The notes beneath the pieces are model-generated. The model was not told the origin of the DNA. It worked only from the letters and a program-made list of their open reading frames with translations, and made no database searches. Both the position numbers and the translations under genes were made by a program. 64,000 bases of DNA from assembly GCA_032164295.1 (NCBI GenBank), contig JAJHTX010000011.1, positions 868,001 through 932,000 of the forward strand, read 5' to 3'. Below are positions 10,619 to 23,216 of the stretch, piece after piece. Within the stretch, counting starts at the first letter, position 1. Each line of letters starts with the position of its first letter. Source of the DNA: Inonotus obliquus. Taxonomy: Eukaryota; Basidiomycota; Agaricomycetes; Hymenochaetales; Hymenochaetaceae.

Positions 10619-12885
10619 ATGTCGTCCCACCTCCTCAAGAACTTTACCGCCTCTGCTTCGTTATCCAATTTTGCCTTTGCCTCCTTCCCAACAGCAGATG
10701 TAATACCAGACGAGGTGAAGAATAATACGAAACTGGTATCTGTCTGTGTCGCTCTGGCCGTATTCTCTGCTGTGCAGTACGTTCGAGCTAAGAGGAAGGA
10801 TGTGCGTATTCTTCATCAGTTCACCCTGCCTCTTGAACGACATGGATCTCAACTTCCTGTACTTCTGTTTGATTTACTTTGCTAGGTCGCTGTACCCGCC
10901 ATCGGACCTTCCGGGACACTAACATCCTATATTGGTGCGATCAAGGTATTGACGAAGGGGGCGGAGATCCTTCACGAGGGCTTCCAGAAGGTACGACCAA
11001 GATTGACTGACTCCGCTTTCCGTTATGCTAATACGTTGCGTAGTATACGACATTCAAAGTACCCATGCTAAATAGGTGGCTGGTCATAGTGAACTCCCCG
11101 GAGCTCATCGACGAAATCCGCAAAGCGCCTGATAATAAGCTATCGTTCATTGAAGCCATGGAAGATGTATGTTGCGATCATTGTTACTTACCATTTGATC
11201 TGAATGGACGCTGCGCTGCCTCTCGATTAGTCCCTTGCCGTGAAGTACACATTGGGACGCTACGTTTCGTCCAATCACTACCATGTGGCCTTCGTGCGTT
11301 CCCAGTTGACGCGGAACCTCGATGTCCTATATGGGGACATCCAAGATGAAGTTTCCCAGGCGTTTGAAGACAATATTCGAACGAAAACGAATGGTAAGCA
11401 GCGCTCTTCTGTGTTTCAGTTACTGCTATGGAGTGAATTTTTATTACGTATCTGGTTCTGAATTGGGTTTACAGAGTGGGTGTCGCTGGACGCCATGGAT
11501 ACCATCCTCCAGATTGTCGCGAGGACGAGCAATCGCGTGTTTGTTGGCTTGCCCCTATGTATGTCTATTTATAGCCGCTACGTGCGACACGGTACTAAAT
11601 CACCAAATCTGTGCGATGGTGGTCAGGCCGGGACAAGGAGTTCATCGAAATCAATATTCGGCATACGAAGGACGTCGTAATGGGGTCTCTACTGCTCAAT
11701 ATGGTTCCGGATTTCCTGAAGGGGTGGGTGCACACTACGAGTGGACACTCAAACACTCTGTCACGGACCCAATTCACTGACTCGCCATCTTTCCCATACC
11801 ATCTCGCAGGATGATCGGCGAGCTCTTTACATCCGTACCGCGGACCACTCGCAGGGCGCTCAAGCATATGCGTCCTGTAATTGAGTACCACATATCCCAG
11901 TACGAGAAGCACGGCAAAGACTGGCCCGGAAAACCTGTACGAACCATGAAATTCACCGTTTGCTGACCGTTAACGCGCTATCTTCGCAGATTGATATGCT
12001 CACATGGCTGATGGACGAAGGACCTGATTACGAGAAGAGGAATGTCAAAGCACTGACTCAACGGATACTCTCGTTGAATTTTACAGCGTTGTATACTTCC
12101 TCCATTGTAAGTTACATTTTCCGTTCTCTCTTCCGCAACCTCCAATGATTCTGAACTATCGTGCAAATGTAAGAGTTTCACACATGCCCTTTTGCACCTT
12201 GCCTCAAGACCCCAAGATGTCAAGGTTCTGAGAGAGGAAGTTGAGAGCATAGTGAAATCGGAGGGCTGGTCGAAGGCTTCTCTTGGAAAGATGCGGAAGA
12301 TCGATAGTTACATCAAGGAAGCACTTCGATTTGAAGGTATCGGGTTGGGTGAGTACCCAAATACAGTGATTTAAGGAAAGGATGGTTGACAATACGGGAT
12401 AACAGTATCAATGACACGAAAGGCTTTGGTTGATTACACACTATCGGATGGAACGGTCCTCCCGGCCGGTACACACGTCGCAGTAAACAGCTTATTGGTT
12501 CACAGAAACGAGGCGAACTACTTGAACCCGGATGAGTTTGATGGGTTTCGATTTGTGAAGTCCAGCAACGAGGAGGACGGTGGTGCTCAGACGGTTTCTA
12601 CTAGCATGGAGTTCTTGCCATTTGGACATGGACGGCACGCATGGTGAGTCCGAAACTTCCCGTTGTCGCCATTATTGGACAAGATAATGATTAATGCTTC
12701 TTGGTTATAGTCCTGGTCGATTCTTTGCTGCCAATGAGCTGAAGACAATGCTAGCATATACGGTCCTAACGTATGACGTGAAGCTCGAGGAAGGAGAAGA
12801 GCGTCCCAAGTCGATTAACGTCGCTTTTAGCAGTGTACCGAAGCCGAAAGCGCGTGTTTTGTTTAAAAGGTGTTCTGCACCTTGA
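10619..12885 (+). CDS. Cytochrome P450 monooxygenase, copy 1 (528 aa)
   Basis: Membrane-anchored P450 of the endoplasmic reticulum; substrate unknown. Exons by splice sites and frame: 10619-10801, 10886-10990, 11044-11166, 11231-11393, 11475-11558, 11627-11723, 11810-11936, 11990-12106, 12174-12348, 12406-12643, 12711-12885. The N-terminus has a hydrophobic anchor (residues about 38-55, LVSVCVALAVFSAVQYV) followed by basic RAKRK. The K-helix ExxR is Glu382-Arg385 (KEALR), the PERF-like segment is FDGFRF, and the heme loop FGHGRHACPG has its Cys at residue 471, split by the last intron. The I-helix reads TALYTSS instead of the usual acidic AGxD/ET. Length and architecture resemble basidiomycete P450s of the ent-kaurene-oxidase-like/CYP512-CYP5037 type, but the family number cannot be fixed by eye. 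It heads a tandem array with two related copies downstream. Confidence 0.93.
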
Positions 12886-15650
12886 AAGATTGATGCCTTT
12901 TTGCCTGTATGTCTTCCACCTTTCCCCCTTCTCTTGCTTGGAACTTTCATGCGGAGTATGTCCTTACTTGCAGAGATTCCGGAAATATGTATGTCTCAAG
13001 GGAAGGAATGATTGAGGATTATCCTCTTGAAATGGCGAGGTCAGCAAGGGTAAGGTTGGCGTTCACATCCAGGATTGTGTGATAGAGTATGGGGACTCCA
13101 GTGGTGTTCCAAAATCTGGAACGTTAAGCCACTAATGTCAATGACAATTCTCATTCGCCTACTCAGTGGGCTAGTGTTCGCCACCATTAATATTTCAGTA
13201 GGAAGATGCTGCCAGGCGGCTTAGAGTGATTTCATACAGCTTGCTTCCAAAACGATAAAAATGATACTAGTAGAATATGAAAAGAATATACACTGACTGT
13301 AATAGCGAAGGGATGAAATTTGAATGTTCATGTACTCATCATAGCAGTAAAAGTAGCCGACAAACATGCGGAACACTGCAAGGTAGGAGGTACAAGCAAG
13401 ACGAAGCTTTAGCAAGAGTTTCTCTTTTTTAATCTACATATGCTTGGAACGTTACTACTTATTCAACTCAAAATTTCACCAAGAAAATGGATAAACGGAT
13501 TGATAATCATCATTCTCAATCGCCATCATACCTCGTTCAATACACCTTCTCATATTTATAGTATCTGAATCTGAATATATATTGATATCGAGAACGTTAA
13601 CAGACAACAGACAGTTCTTCAGATCCCTGTCCAAGGTTGATCCGAGCCGTTCTCGACGTTCGAAGTGTGTTATATCGTGATTTTGCCATTGATATCAAGG
13701 CTTGTACACATGCCTTGCAGAATTCCTCATTGCGGATTGTTAACCATGCAAGATGGGGCGAGGCGAGTGAAGGACACAGAATTTGGGTGTGAGCGACCAG
13801 GAACATCTTCACTGTAACATATCCATGGAGTTGTAAGAATATCAAGGGAGGTCGTGACCGAATGATGAAACGACGAAGAATGGCGTCTGGGTGATCGGCG
13901 GATCCATCCGTTGGATCATCAGAGTTCGACACGTTCGTCTACTGCATTCCCATAATATAAAGCCTCCAAAGATAGGAGGATTAGCGCTTCGAGAATTAAT
14001 ACGGCAGCTTTCCCAGGTCCGATTCTCGAGACCTCGAAGGTCGATGTACGATTGGGGATTGATATTCATCGCGTATTCGAATTGCGATTTCGGAGGTAGG
14101 ACAAATGATAGTGCTATGAAATATCTTGAGGAAAGGTGCACTTTTCAGGAAGTTTATACAAGTTCGTATGGGGAGCGTTTGTCTGTCCCCCATGGTAAAA
14201 CCCGATATTGCTTTTTGTCAACGAGCGAAACGGCTCTTGACCAACGGATAGAGTGGCATTCCAGAAAGTTTAGTGTGTTCCAGCTTTGTAGATCGCGAGA
14301 TATCAATTATCCCAGTTATCGAATCTCGGACAGGCACTTTGAGCTTGAACTCCAGAGGTGTTAACATCGACACATATCGGTCAACTTCAGTCCCAGAAAC
14401 TCCAATGAAGGTTTATCGTGGTCGATGAATAAGTAGATATCCTTCCACCGGTGTCCACCGGTGCTGTTGCGAAAGGAGGGACGTGATGATGTATTCGACC
14501 CCTCGAACTTCTTCTATATGACCATGATGATAGTGAACGCAACATTCAAACCCGTAACTGAGCGGTGCGTCTTTCGATCTCTCGAGTAACACATCAAACA
14601 TAGCCAATAACGTCTCCTTTCCTCATACTGGTATCGTCGTATTGTATCCAAGCTCTCGACCACAACTCTCTATAGGAAAAAGCCAGTTGACGGGCAAACA
14701 GATATTCGAAGCGACATGGTGATTGAGGTATCATCCCTTGCTCCCCTTCGGGTATTCCCGGTGAACAATCCCAAAAGATTTAGAAGAGTGTCTCGGGAGC
14801 AAGAGGTTCGTACTTCAAGATAATAGTTGGAGACTACTAGGAGGAAAAACCGTTCACCACCTTACGCAAAAGGACATGGGATTATGTAATACGCGCTTCG
14901 AGCTTCGCAGAGCTTTCGTTTGACCCTTCCCTCTCTTCGTCCTTCGCAACGATAAATGAGTGGCAAAAAAACCAGCCCGGAGATCTTGCCAGGCATAGTA
15001 CTCGATTTTTTGCTCTATTCTGCGCACACTCAGAAGGCAAGATGCCGCCTCGCAACTCAGCCCTTCAACTCCATGAGTGCTAGCATACCTCAGGGACGTC
15101 AATCGCTATGACCGTATTCACCGAACCGCAGCAGCAAAGGTTATCAAGTGCTTGGCAAAAGCGGGGCTAGCCGGGAAACAGCAGAAGACAGCTTGACCGT
15201 TGTGTCCCTTTGCCTTTTGCGTCCAGGTCCAAGCTTGTCCAGTACGCCGCCCAATCATAGCCGAATGATTTCTCTGGTGGTTTGTGGAGCTTTCACCGGG
15301 TGAACGGCCAACATGTCTTGGTTGTACACATGCCTCTTGCGTACACCATAATTCATCGTCTAACTTGGCGATGGTCAGGCAGGACGACCGCGTTGCTGGC
15401 TAGACCAGCACCTGGGTCACAAGCGCACAATCCGAAGCGTAAACCAAGTAGTGTCATTCCGATGGTTCTCGGGTTGTGCTTTGGTGCGCTAAGATGACGC
15501 CCATACGCCGATCAGTATTGAGCCTGCATAACTTACGCCCTTGGCCATGGACTCTGTTTCACACGGAAATGCATAAAGATACTCAACATGCCAGGAACGT
15601 ACTCCTGACTATTTTCATCCGCGGTGCTCCCTTTCTCCGGCTGAGCAACA
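12886..15650. other. Long spacer between P450 copies 1 and 2
   Basis: No gene is supported. Overlapping minus-strand frames at 13597-13932, 13842-14141 and 13996-14193 are mutually out of phase and carry no recognisable domain; they could be a decayed gene. A short direct duplication CACCGGTGTCCACCGGTG lies near 14450. The spacer is far longer than the 0.8-kb gap between copies 2 and 3, which suggests an old insertion or deletion history. Confidence 0.35.
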
Positions 15651-17830
15651 ATGTTCCCAGTGGCAGACCTGTTACCCGAAGAGGTGAAAAGCAATACGAA
15701 GTTGATATCCTTGTGTGCTCTGGCTGCGTTCTCTGCCATTCAATATGTTCAGGCGAAGAAGAAATATGTGCGTTTTCTTCACCGAACTGATTGCCTTTGA
15801 GTAAATGACCACATACAACTGCTTCGATATGATAGATTGCCGTGCCCTGCATCGGACGTTCTGGGATATTGACGTCCTATATTAGTGCAATCAGGGCGGT
15901 AACGAAGATGCGAGAGATGGTTAGTGAAGGGTATCGGAAGGTAGGTCAATTCCATCTACCTTTGTCTCTTGCTGGCGCTACATCGCTCGTTCGCAGTATA
16001 CAGTCTTCAAAATACCACAGCTTAACAGATGGCTAGTCGTCGTGAACACCACGGAGCTTATCGATGAAGTCCGAAAGGCGCCTGATAACCAGTTATCGTT
16101 CGTTGAAGCTACAGAAGATGTATGTCATACCTCTTGTTTGGTATTCATACTCATCGTCTCATCTGGGCAAACGACATCGTACAATTAGATGTTCTCCATA
16201 AAGTACACATTTGGCCCTTTCATTTCGGCTGATAATGTGTACCACGCCAATCTCTTGCGTTCGCATCTGACGCGGAACATTGGTGCTCTTTATGGAGACA
16301 TCAACGATGAAATCGCTCGGGCGTTTGAAGATAATATCCCAACGAAGCCAAGTGGTAAGTATTCGTCTGCGGCACTGTGGGGATCAACGTACTGATATTT
16401 CACTGTTTTGTTGGATATACAGAATGGGTGTCGTTGGATGTTATGGATACCACCCTCCAGGTCGTCGCGAGGACAAGTAACCGCGTGTTTGTTGGCGTGC
16501 CTCTATGTATGTCCATCTGTAGGCACTTCATCCAGCCCCGTACTCAATAGCACCTTCCATATGACACCAATCAGGTCGGGACAAGGAATTTGTCGAAATC
16601 AACATTCGACATACGCAGGACGTCGTCATAGGGGCGTTAGTGCTCAACATGTTTCCGAATTTTCTGAAAGAGTGAGTGAACATCATGAGTAGTTATCCTC
16701 CTTCAGACCCAGTCACTCACTGACCACCCTCTTTGTAATGTCTCATAGACTGATGGGAGAGCTCCTCACAGCCGTACCCCGTACCACTCGCAGGGCACTC
16801 AAGCATCTGCGCCCTGTAATAGAGTACCGTATATCCCAGTACGAGAAGTATGGCAAAGATTGGCCCGAGAAACCTGTAAGAACCATGAATTACATCGACC
16901 GCTAGGCGTTAACGTGCTGGTTTCGCAGGTTGATGTGCTCACATGGCTGATGGACGAAGGGCCTGATTACGAGAAAAGGAATATCGAAGCACTTACTCAA
17001 CGCATACTCACATTGAACTTTGCGGCTGTGCATACCTCTTCTATGGTAAGTCATACTCCTAACTCCTCTCCTGGCCAGGCCGTAGGAATTCTTGTCCGAC
17101 TTATCACATGAATCGTAGACTTTCACTCATGCACTTTTGCACCTTGCATCAAGACCCGAAGATGTCAAGGTTCTGCGAGATGAGGTTGAGGGCATAGTGA
17201 ATACGGAGGGCTGGTCGAAGGCTTCCGTCGGGAAAATGCGTAAGATTGATAGTTATATCAAAGAAACGCTTCGATTTGAAGGCGTCTCATTGAGTGAGTA
17301 TAATACTACAGCGATCCAAAACAAAGAAGGTTGACCAAACGGAACGACAGCGACAATGACACGTAAGGCTTTGGTGGATTACACACTGTCAGACGGAACG
17401 TTCCTACCGGCTGGTACACACATCACATGCAACACAGTCTCCACGCACTTTGAGGGAGAAAACTATCCCAACTCAAAGGAATTTGACGGCTTCAGATTTG
17501 CAACTCCGGGTTCTGATTCTGAGACAGAGGACAGCGGTACTCAGATGATTTCAACAAGTACCGAGTTTTTGGCTTTCGGGCACGGGCGGCATGCATGGTG
17601 AGTCCGGAAGTTTCGTTTTTATCAGGACATGATAATTCATGCCTCCTATTTATAGTCCCGGACGATATTTTGCTGCCAACGAGTTGAAGACTATGCTCGC
17701 ATATGTGGTCCTAACGTACGATATAAAGCTCGAGGACGGAAAGGAGCGACCCAAGACGGTTGACATTGGGGCCAGTCCTACGCCTAGCCCGAAAGCGCGT
17801 GTCCTGTTCAAGAAGCGGCTTTCATCTTGA
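15651..17830 (+). CDS. Cytochrome P450 monooxygenase, copy 2 (510 aa)
   Basis: Paralogue of copy 1 with the same eleven-exon structure: 15651-15767, 15836-15940, 15997-16119, 16189-16354, 16423-16506, 16575-16671, 16749-16875, 16929-17045, 17119-17293, 17351-17597, 17656-17830. All introns fall at equivalent codons and phases. The start is the first in-frame ATG after an upstream stop; compared with copy 1 the first 22 or so residues are missing, but the hydrophobic anchor remains. ExxR is Glu361-Arg364 (KETLR). The heme loop is AFGHGRHACPGRYF with Cys453, again split by the last intron. The I-helix segment AAVHTSS also lacks the acid. The fourth exon begins with a Met-Phe-Ser-Ile variant and exon 10 carries a three-residue insertion. 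An intact gene is expected, probably acting on a related lipophilic substrate. Confidence 0.93.
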
Positions 17831-18597
17831 GGGTTCGGACTACAAGTTTGTCTTCTTTCGTTTCTACTTCTCTATGAGACTTGATTGGACCTTTCGCGCG
17901 ATTGGACTACTTCCTTGCTTGAAGAGAATATACGAAGATATGAAATTCGTCAGGCACGAGTGGCTGATAAAAGTTCGCTTTTGTAAAACACGAGATCCCT
18001 TTCCAGGATTGCCTGAGGTGCAATTTTTGAAGAAATTACTTAGTTCTTGATATATGAAATGAAAGTAGTTAATATAATATAGTTTTGACAATTACAGCTA
18101 AAGTCAAAAAGTTGAAACTATAGTATCTATCATGGATGTGATGATCGGCGATCTTGGAAGGTCCAAAGGAGGGAGACATAACTTGATGTCAACTCTGCCA
18201 TTTTCTCACGTGATGGAAGATACATCATTTCTCACTTCCGATGCCGTCAAGGGTCATAAGTACTACGAGCTCCGTCGAGTCTCTTGTCCCTTTATTCGAT
18301 ACCTCAGAGGTAGTCCTTTCATCATCACAGAAACTGATCTAGCATTCATCCAAAGGCTTTCTATAGCAAGTATAGTAAAGTGGATCTGGACTTGATGGTC
18401 GTATCGTGACTGAACTTCCTCCAATCTTCAATCTTCAATTTATATTTATGAATGGTTGGAGATGCTTCTCTGTACTTGTTAAGATAGGATTGCGATAGGA
18501 TCAAAATCCGTGGGATAACCTAGCATACTTCCTCCAATGTAGGTCAAGCACCTGGGGCTACTCTCCCGAATTTCTGACTGATTGCGCGAAAAAAAAG
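17831..18597. other. Spacer before the P450 relic
   Basis: AT-rich and non-coding. No trace of P450 exons 1-8 could be seen, so the third copy appears to lack its 5' part rather than having it decayed in place. A plus-strand frame at 18132-18395 has no recognised content. Confidence 0.4.
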
Positions 18598-19235
18598 AGT
18601 TTCACACATGCCCTGTTGTACCTTGCCTCACGACCAGAGGATATCAAATCCCTTCGTGAGGAAGTTGAAGTCGTCGTGAGAGACTGATGGTATCAGTTTG
18701 CGTGAGTGTCATGATGTAGCAACTAAATGATCAGAACGACTGACCACGTGGGTTGCCAGTGGAAATAGAACGCAAGGCCGTGGTAGATTACACACTATCG
18801 GACGGAACAATTATCCCAGCTGGAACACACGTATCAAGCAACCTCGTGTCGATTCACAGTGATGAGAGGAATTACTTAAATGCTAAGGAGTTTGATGGGT
18901 TCCGGTTCGTGAATACTGATTCCGAGAAGGACAGTGGCGCTCAGATGGTTTCAACGAGCACGGAGTTCTTGACCTTTGGGCATGGACGACACGCGTGGTG
19001 AGTCTCATAGGTTAGTTTTTGACAGGCTGCAGGATGGTTGATTCTTCGTTTTAATAGTCCTGGTCGATACTATGCTGCCAACGAGCTGAAGGCGATGCTA
19101 GCATACGTGGTCCTAACATATGATATAAAGCTAGAGGATGGGAAAGAGCGACCCAGAACAATCGACGTCGTGACTGGCACCATACCTGACATGAAAGCAC
19201 GGGTTCTGTTTAAGAAAACACAACGGAATAATTAA
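18598..19235 (+). pseudogene. Truncated third P450 copy (C-terminal relic)
   Basis: Only the equivalents of exons 9-11 are present. The exon-9 remnant (about 18598-18701) starts SFTHALLYLASRPED and is then cut: about 25 codons that should hold the ExxR helix are missing, and the sequence rejoins near the exon-9 donor GTGAGT. Exon 10 (18760-18997) and exon 11 (19058-19235) are well preserved, including FDGFRF and the heme-loop FGHGRHAC/PGRYYA split by an intact intron. Without the N-terminal ~310 residues and the K-helix it cannot be a functional P450. The clean reading frame in exons 10 and 11 suggests a recent loss or use of the segment in gene conversion with its neighbours. Confidence 0.88.
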
Positions 19236-20001
19236 CCTTGGTGTACTGTTTATTATAAGTTGGATTTTCCTGATGCTTTATGGGACTTACCCCCATTGCG
19301 CGGTGCTCATATCAAGAATAGTATGAAAAACGATTTGTTGATGACGACCTAGTATTTGAAAACCATGAGCGTTAACAAGAGCGTTTGGCCAGATCTGGAG
19401 CGAACGATCTATGAGATGGCAACAGCATCCGAACCGACGCGACACTTGGCAAGAAAGGTTACGTTTCGAGGATAAACTGTGAAGGAAGAATTTCCTGGAC
19501 GGCAACGGCATGGATGAGTAGAAGTAGTTGGCTGCTGAGTGGCATTTTCGAGTCCAGTCTGAGTGGTGGTTCAAAAGGAGTACCGAAAATAGAAGGATGA
19601 TCAATTTGATTTGTCGATGACATAATCGAGAGCTGTGCGGGATGCGAAATCCGCGCGAAATTCGGGTGTGATAGTCTCCTACCTAAAATTCTCCCTCAAC
19701 TTGCCCGTCGTTCACTGCCTCCTCTATACCCCCCCGGTCTCCTCCCAAGTGTCTGCGTCTCGCTTTTGTCAAGGATTATTTTACGATTTAAGCTGTCTCG
19801 GTGTTTTTCTTATTAGACTCCACCTGTGACCGACACGATTTCTTGGTCTGGCTACTTAACTTTACTGTGGTGAGATAGCCCAGAATCCGGGCGTCACAGG
19901 CCGCAGCCTAAGCCTAGTGGCCTTACCCGACCCGCCGTTTCGTCACTCTTTCCTCAGCCCCACCACCATCTCCTTTCTGCTACACCGCCAACAACATCAC
20001 A
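19236..20001. other. Intergenic region upstream of the membrane glycoprotein gene
   Basis: No gene is supported. The last 100 nt are C/T- and CCACC-rich, typical of a fungal promoter and 5' leader. Short frames on both strands show no domain. Confidence 0.4.
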
Positions 20002-21495
20002 ATGTCCTCCTCGCCGTTCCTCTCATCTCGGCGAGGTCACTCCTCCGGTTGGTCGGCATTCACAACTTCGACAGTTCTTGCGACTTTCTTCTCGTTGGCA
20101 AATGCATTCTCCTTCAACATCGACAACCGTCCTCAGCAATGCAACAACATCTCCATCAGCATAACAGGCAACGATGGTGTTCCTCCGTACCGTGTGCTCA
20201 TCCTTCCTTTCGGCGGTACCCCTCTCCCGAACAACGTCGAGGCACGCAGGATAATGGATCAGCCTTTCGATGGTGATTCAACATCAGTCTCATTCCAGCT
20301 CAGATATCCCGCCCTGTCGCAGTTTGTGGTTGTCGTACGTATATTCTTCGATTATCACGCGAGCTGGAGTCTCATCATTATTTGTTGTTCTAATAATACA
20401 TAGGTGAGTGACAGCCAGAATTTCGGCAGCGGTGGCACCAGCGCAGCAGCAAGCGTCGCAGACTCGTCGGACACGAGCTGCTTTGATTCGTCACAGAATG
20501 TCCAGGCAGATTTCTTCTTCAACATTGACCCTCTGAATCAGTTCGTGCAATGCCAGCAGTCGCGGGTTTGGTGGGATCCAAGTTCAGTTGAGGGACTACC
20601 AACATTTTACGGTGTAATTCCTGGTGGGGAATCGTTCAATATCACCGTCGATAATCCGACAAGCGTGCAAGGACAAGGCTTTGGCTTTGACTGGATACCG
20701 AACATCCGAGGAGGGACAACGCTAATCGTTGGAGCCGGTGATGACAGGGGACTTGGTGCTGGCGGAAGCGTGACATTCATCGTATCGACCGGAAATGGGA
20801 ACACAACCTGCCTAGACAACTCTTCTCCCTCATCGACTGCTGGTAATCCGGCAGGCGGATCATATCCAACAAGTACTTCTGAAGCCGAAAATGGTGGAAG
20901 CGACGGGGGCGGATCAAATTCCGGAGCGATTGCGGGTGGGGTTGTAGCGGGAGTCGTGGTCATCTGTGCCTTCATCCTCGTCCTCTTCTTCATCAGACGC
21001 CGAAAACGACAAAACACGTCAACAAAGGAGCGTCCGGACCTGTTCACGGATAACGAGCGCCCCGGCAATGCACAGGACGGCGAGATTGCGCACCTGGCAG
21101 CTCCAGAACCCTACATCGTCCCTTCCGAACCGCCTCCATCAGAATGGGGTGGAAGTAGCGGACCAGGAACGGGCGCTCCGAGCTCGCACTATGGATACGG
21201 AGTTGGCACAGGCGCCGCTGGAGCAGGGTCCTCACAGCCATACGATCGAAGAATGTCTGCGTATAGCATCAGTACAGGTACGGACGGTGATTTCTTGTTG
21301 AGGCCTGGGACGCCGCAGACGACTACTACGAGTGCGGCGGGTACCAATTATAGCCAGAAGGGTGCACCACCGGTCTTGAGACCAGTGAACATTATCCAGC
21401 ATGAGGATGCTGGTACAAGGGTACCAGATCTAGTTGATGATCAGGAACCTGAGACCGTTGAGCTACCGCCTGCTTATACGAATATTCGACAGTAG
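20002..21495 (+). CDS. Single-pass membrane glycoprotein, function unknown (474 aa)
   Basis: Two exons, 20002-20334 and 20404-21495. Residues about 17-37 form an N-terminal hydrophobic segment (signal peptide or signal anchor) ending LANAFSF. The ectodomain (about 38-290) has scattered Cys and N-glycosylation sites (CNNISI, ESFNITV, NGNTTC) and two parallel beta-rich halves. A Ser/Gly/Thr-rich stalk precedes one transmembrane helix at about 295-318 (AIAGGVVAGVVVICAFILVL) with a basic stop-transfer RRRKR. The C-terminal tail of about 150 residues is disordered, Gly/Ser/Pro-rich, and ends with PPAYTNIRQ, a possible PPxY ubiquitin-ligase motif. The layout is common among basidiomycete cell-surface proteins and recalls Mid2/Wsc-type sensors, but no named domain is recognised and a signalling role is only a guess. 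Confidence 0.85.
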
Positions 21496-22614
21496 TCATG
21501 AATTATCCTTTTCATTCTTGAGGCTGTTCATTCGCTCTTGCCGGCCATCACACTCGTCTTTGTGGCTCCTTTCGATCGTACGTCTTCCTCTCTGTTTATT
21601 AGTTCTTGCAAGGCTTCGGATGGACCTGCATTTTCCTCATCAGCATCAGCAACAGTCTGGTCCCCCCTCCTCGCTCAGGGTAGATTATTCACTGCTATTT
21701 TCTTGATATCAAGTACCCATGACTGTTTATTCATTGGCTCATTTCGACTTCAGGATCGTGTTCATATTGCTTTTGGCTTTACTTCAAAGTACTTGTTTTA
21801 GTATATACCCAAATGACTTTCGTTTTTTTCCCATTGTGTGGTCCCTATGTTTTGTTTTATCTTATGACACAGGCTGGACCCTTCCACTCTTTACTAACTT
21901 CACTGTTCGCATCATACATCCACAGATATCTATGCAATCCTTATGTCCCTTCGTCCCTTTATCCAACCCTCTTGGGTTAATTCATTCACCCTTGTACGCA
22001 CTTACCCTTTCGCACAATTCAAATAGTTCAAAAAGGATGGTTTGGTGTTTAGTTGATCCTTTTGTTCAGTGTTTAGTTTCATCGTAACGTTTGTTCATCA
22101 ATCAATCAACCCAACAATCAATCAACCAAGGAGATAAAATTCAAAAATTCAATTTGCAAATATCGATACTTGAAATCAAATTCCTTTGATCCGTCCTATT
22201 GTTCTTTTTCTTTTCATCGTTACGACCAGCACAACACGTTGATATACCTACACTCAAGTTGAATCAAATAACAGGTCCTTATCAGCGTATCAGTGAGCAA
22301 ATGAAGGAAGGAATCAAGAATACGTTTCACATCTCAGGTATTCCAACCGCATTCATTTGTGCTGCAGCACACGAACTTGATGGCTCCTCTGCAATTTCGA
22401 CGTTTGTTTCCTGCCTGGTCTCCCCGTTCCCCTCCTACTCCTCTTGTCTTGGAAGCCACACACGTGACCTAACTGAATCCAATAATTCTCAACCAAAAAC
22501 ACCCCAAACCAAAACCAGACGCGAAAGTCAAGTGCTGATGTCATTCAACAGAAAGGGATGATTCAATAATTCGACACTCAAGTAGAGTTGACGTTAAGCG
22601 ATATAAAATGGCTG
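21496..22614. other. 3' flank and spacer before tRNA-Trp
   Basis: No gene is seen. The region is T-rich after the stop codon (likely 3' untranslated). Around 22095-22130 there is a CAATCAAT simple repeat. Frames on the plus strand (for example 21719-22087) are hydrophobic because of T-richness and are not credible genes. Confidence 0.4.
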
Positions 22615-22687
22615 GGACTAATAGCTCAGTGGTTAGAGCGTGGGATTCCAGATCCTAAGGTCGAGTGTTCGACTCACTCTTGGTCCT
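22615..22687 (+). tRNA. tRNA-Trp (anticodon CCA), 73 nt, no intron
   Basis: A full cloverleaf can be drawn. The acceptor GGACTAA pairs with TTGGTCC (one G-T), TA are at positions 8-9, and the D arm is GCTCAGTGGTTAGAGC. The anticodon arm is TGGGA-TTCCAGA-TCCTA with CCA in the 7-nt loop, the variable loop AGGTC, and the T arm GAGTG-TTCGACT-CACTC. A-box TAGCTCAGTGG and B-box GTTCGACTC match the internal Pol III promoter. A TTTTT terminator lies at 22705-22709. The discriminator base would be T, which is unusual. Confidence 0.85.
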
Positions 22688-23216
22688 TCCTTGTAACATT
22701 TGAATTTTTATGGTCCTTCGAGGCGAGATGCATTAATATCAATGATCCTCTATCTTGATCTTGGTGTCGTGGCCGAGAAGGCAACATGCTCGTTGTCAAA
22801 GTAACAAAGACTGGGAAGAGTGGTTGTATGAACATTCAGGATCGTAGGGAGAGTTTGGTCTTTTGAGGCGAGTTTTCGCTCCAATTCGGTATTTTCCATA
22901 TCACAGAAAGCCTTGAGAACATGTATATCGGCGCAAGCAAATACAAAAACAAAAACAAAAACAGAACATGGTATCACTACGTTTACATTAAACAGCACAT
23001 CCTACCCTTCATTTCTATCATCATGTTTCTAATATAAAACAAATTTTCTCTCCACCCTTCCTCCTTATCGTTAGATAATCAAGACCGAGATACCGATAGG
23101 ACAGCAGGACGGTAATATGGTTGAGATGGGGTTCAGGAGATTCTCGTACTGTATATGTAGGAAGTTAAGGAAGATGAAAGCATATGTGGGGATGCGAGGA
23201 GAAGATTGGAGAATAG
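22688..23216. other. Spacer between tRNA-Trp and the first AEC gene
   Basis: Contains an AAAAAC simple repeat near 22945-22965 and the 3' flank of the minus-strand transporter gene. No other feature is seen. Confidence 0.4.

Noticed and set aside
13597..14193. Overlapping minus-strand frames between P450 copies 1 and 2
   Set aside because: They are out of phase with one another, have no motif and could not be joined by sensible introns.
20607..21068. 153-codon antisense frame under the membrane glycoprotein gene
   Set aside because: Complement of Gly/Ser-rich coding sequence; typical shadow of a real gene.
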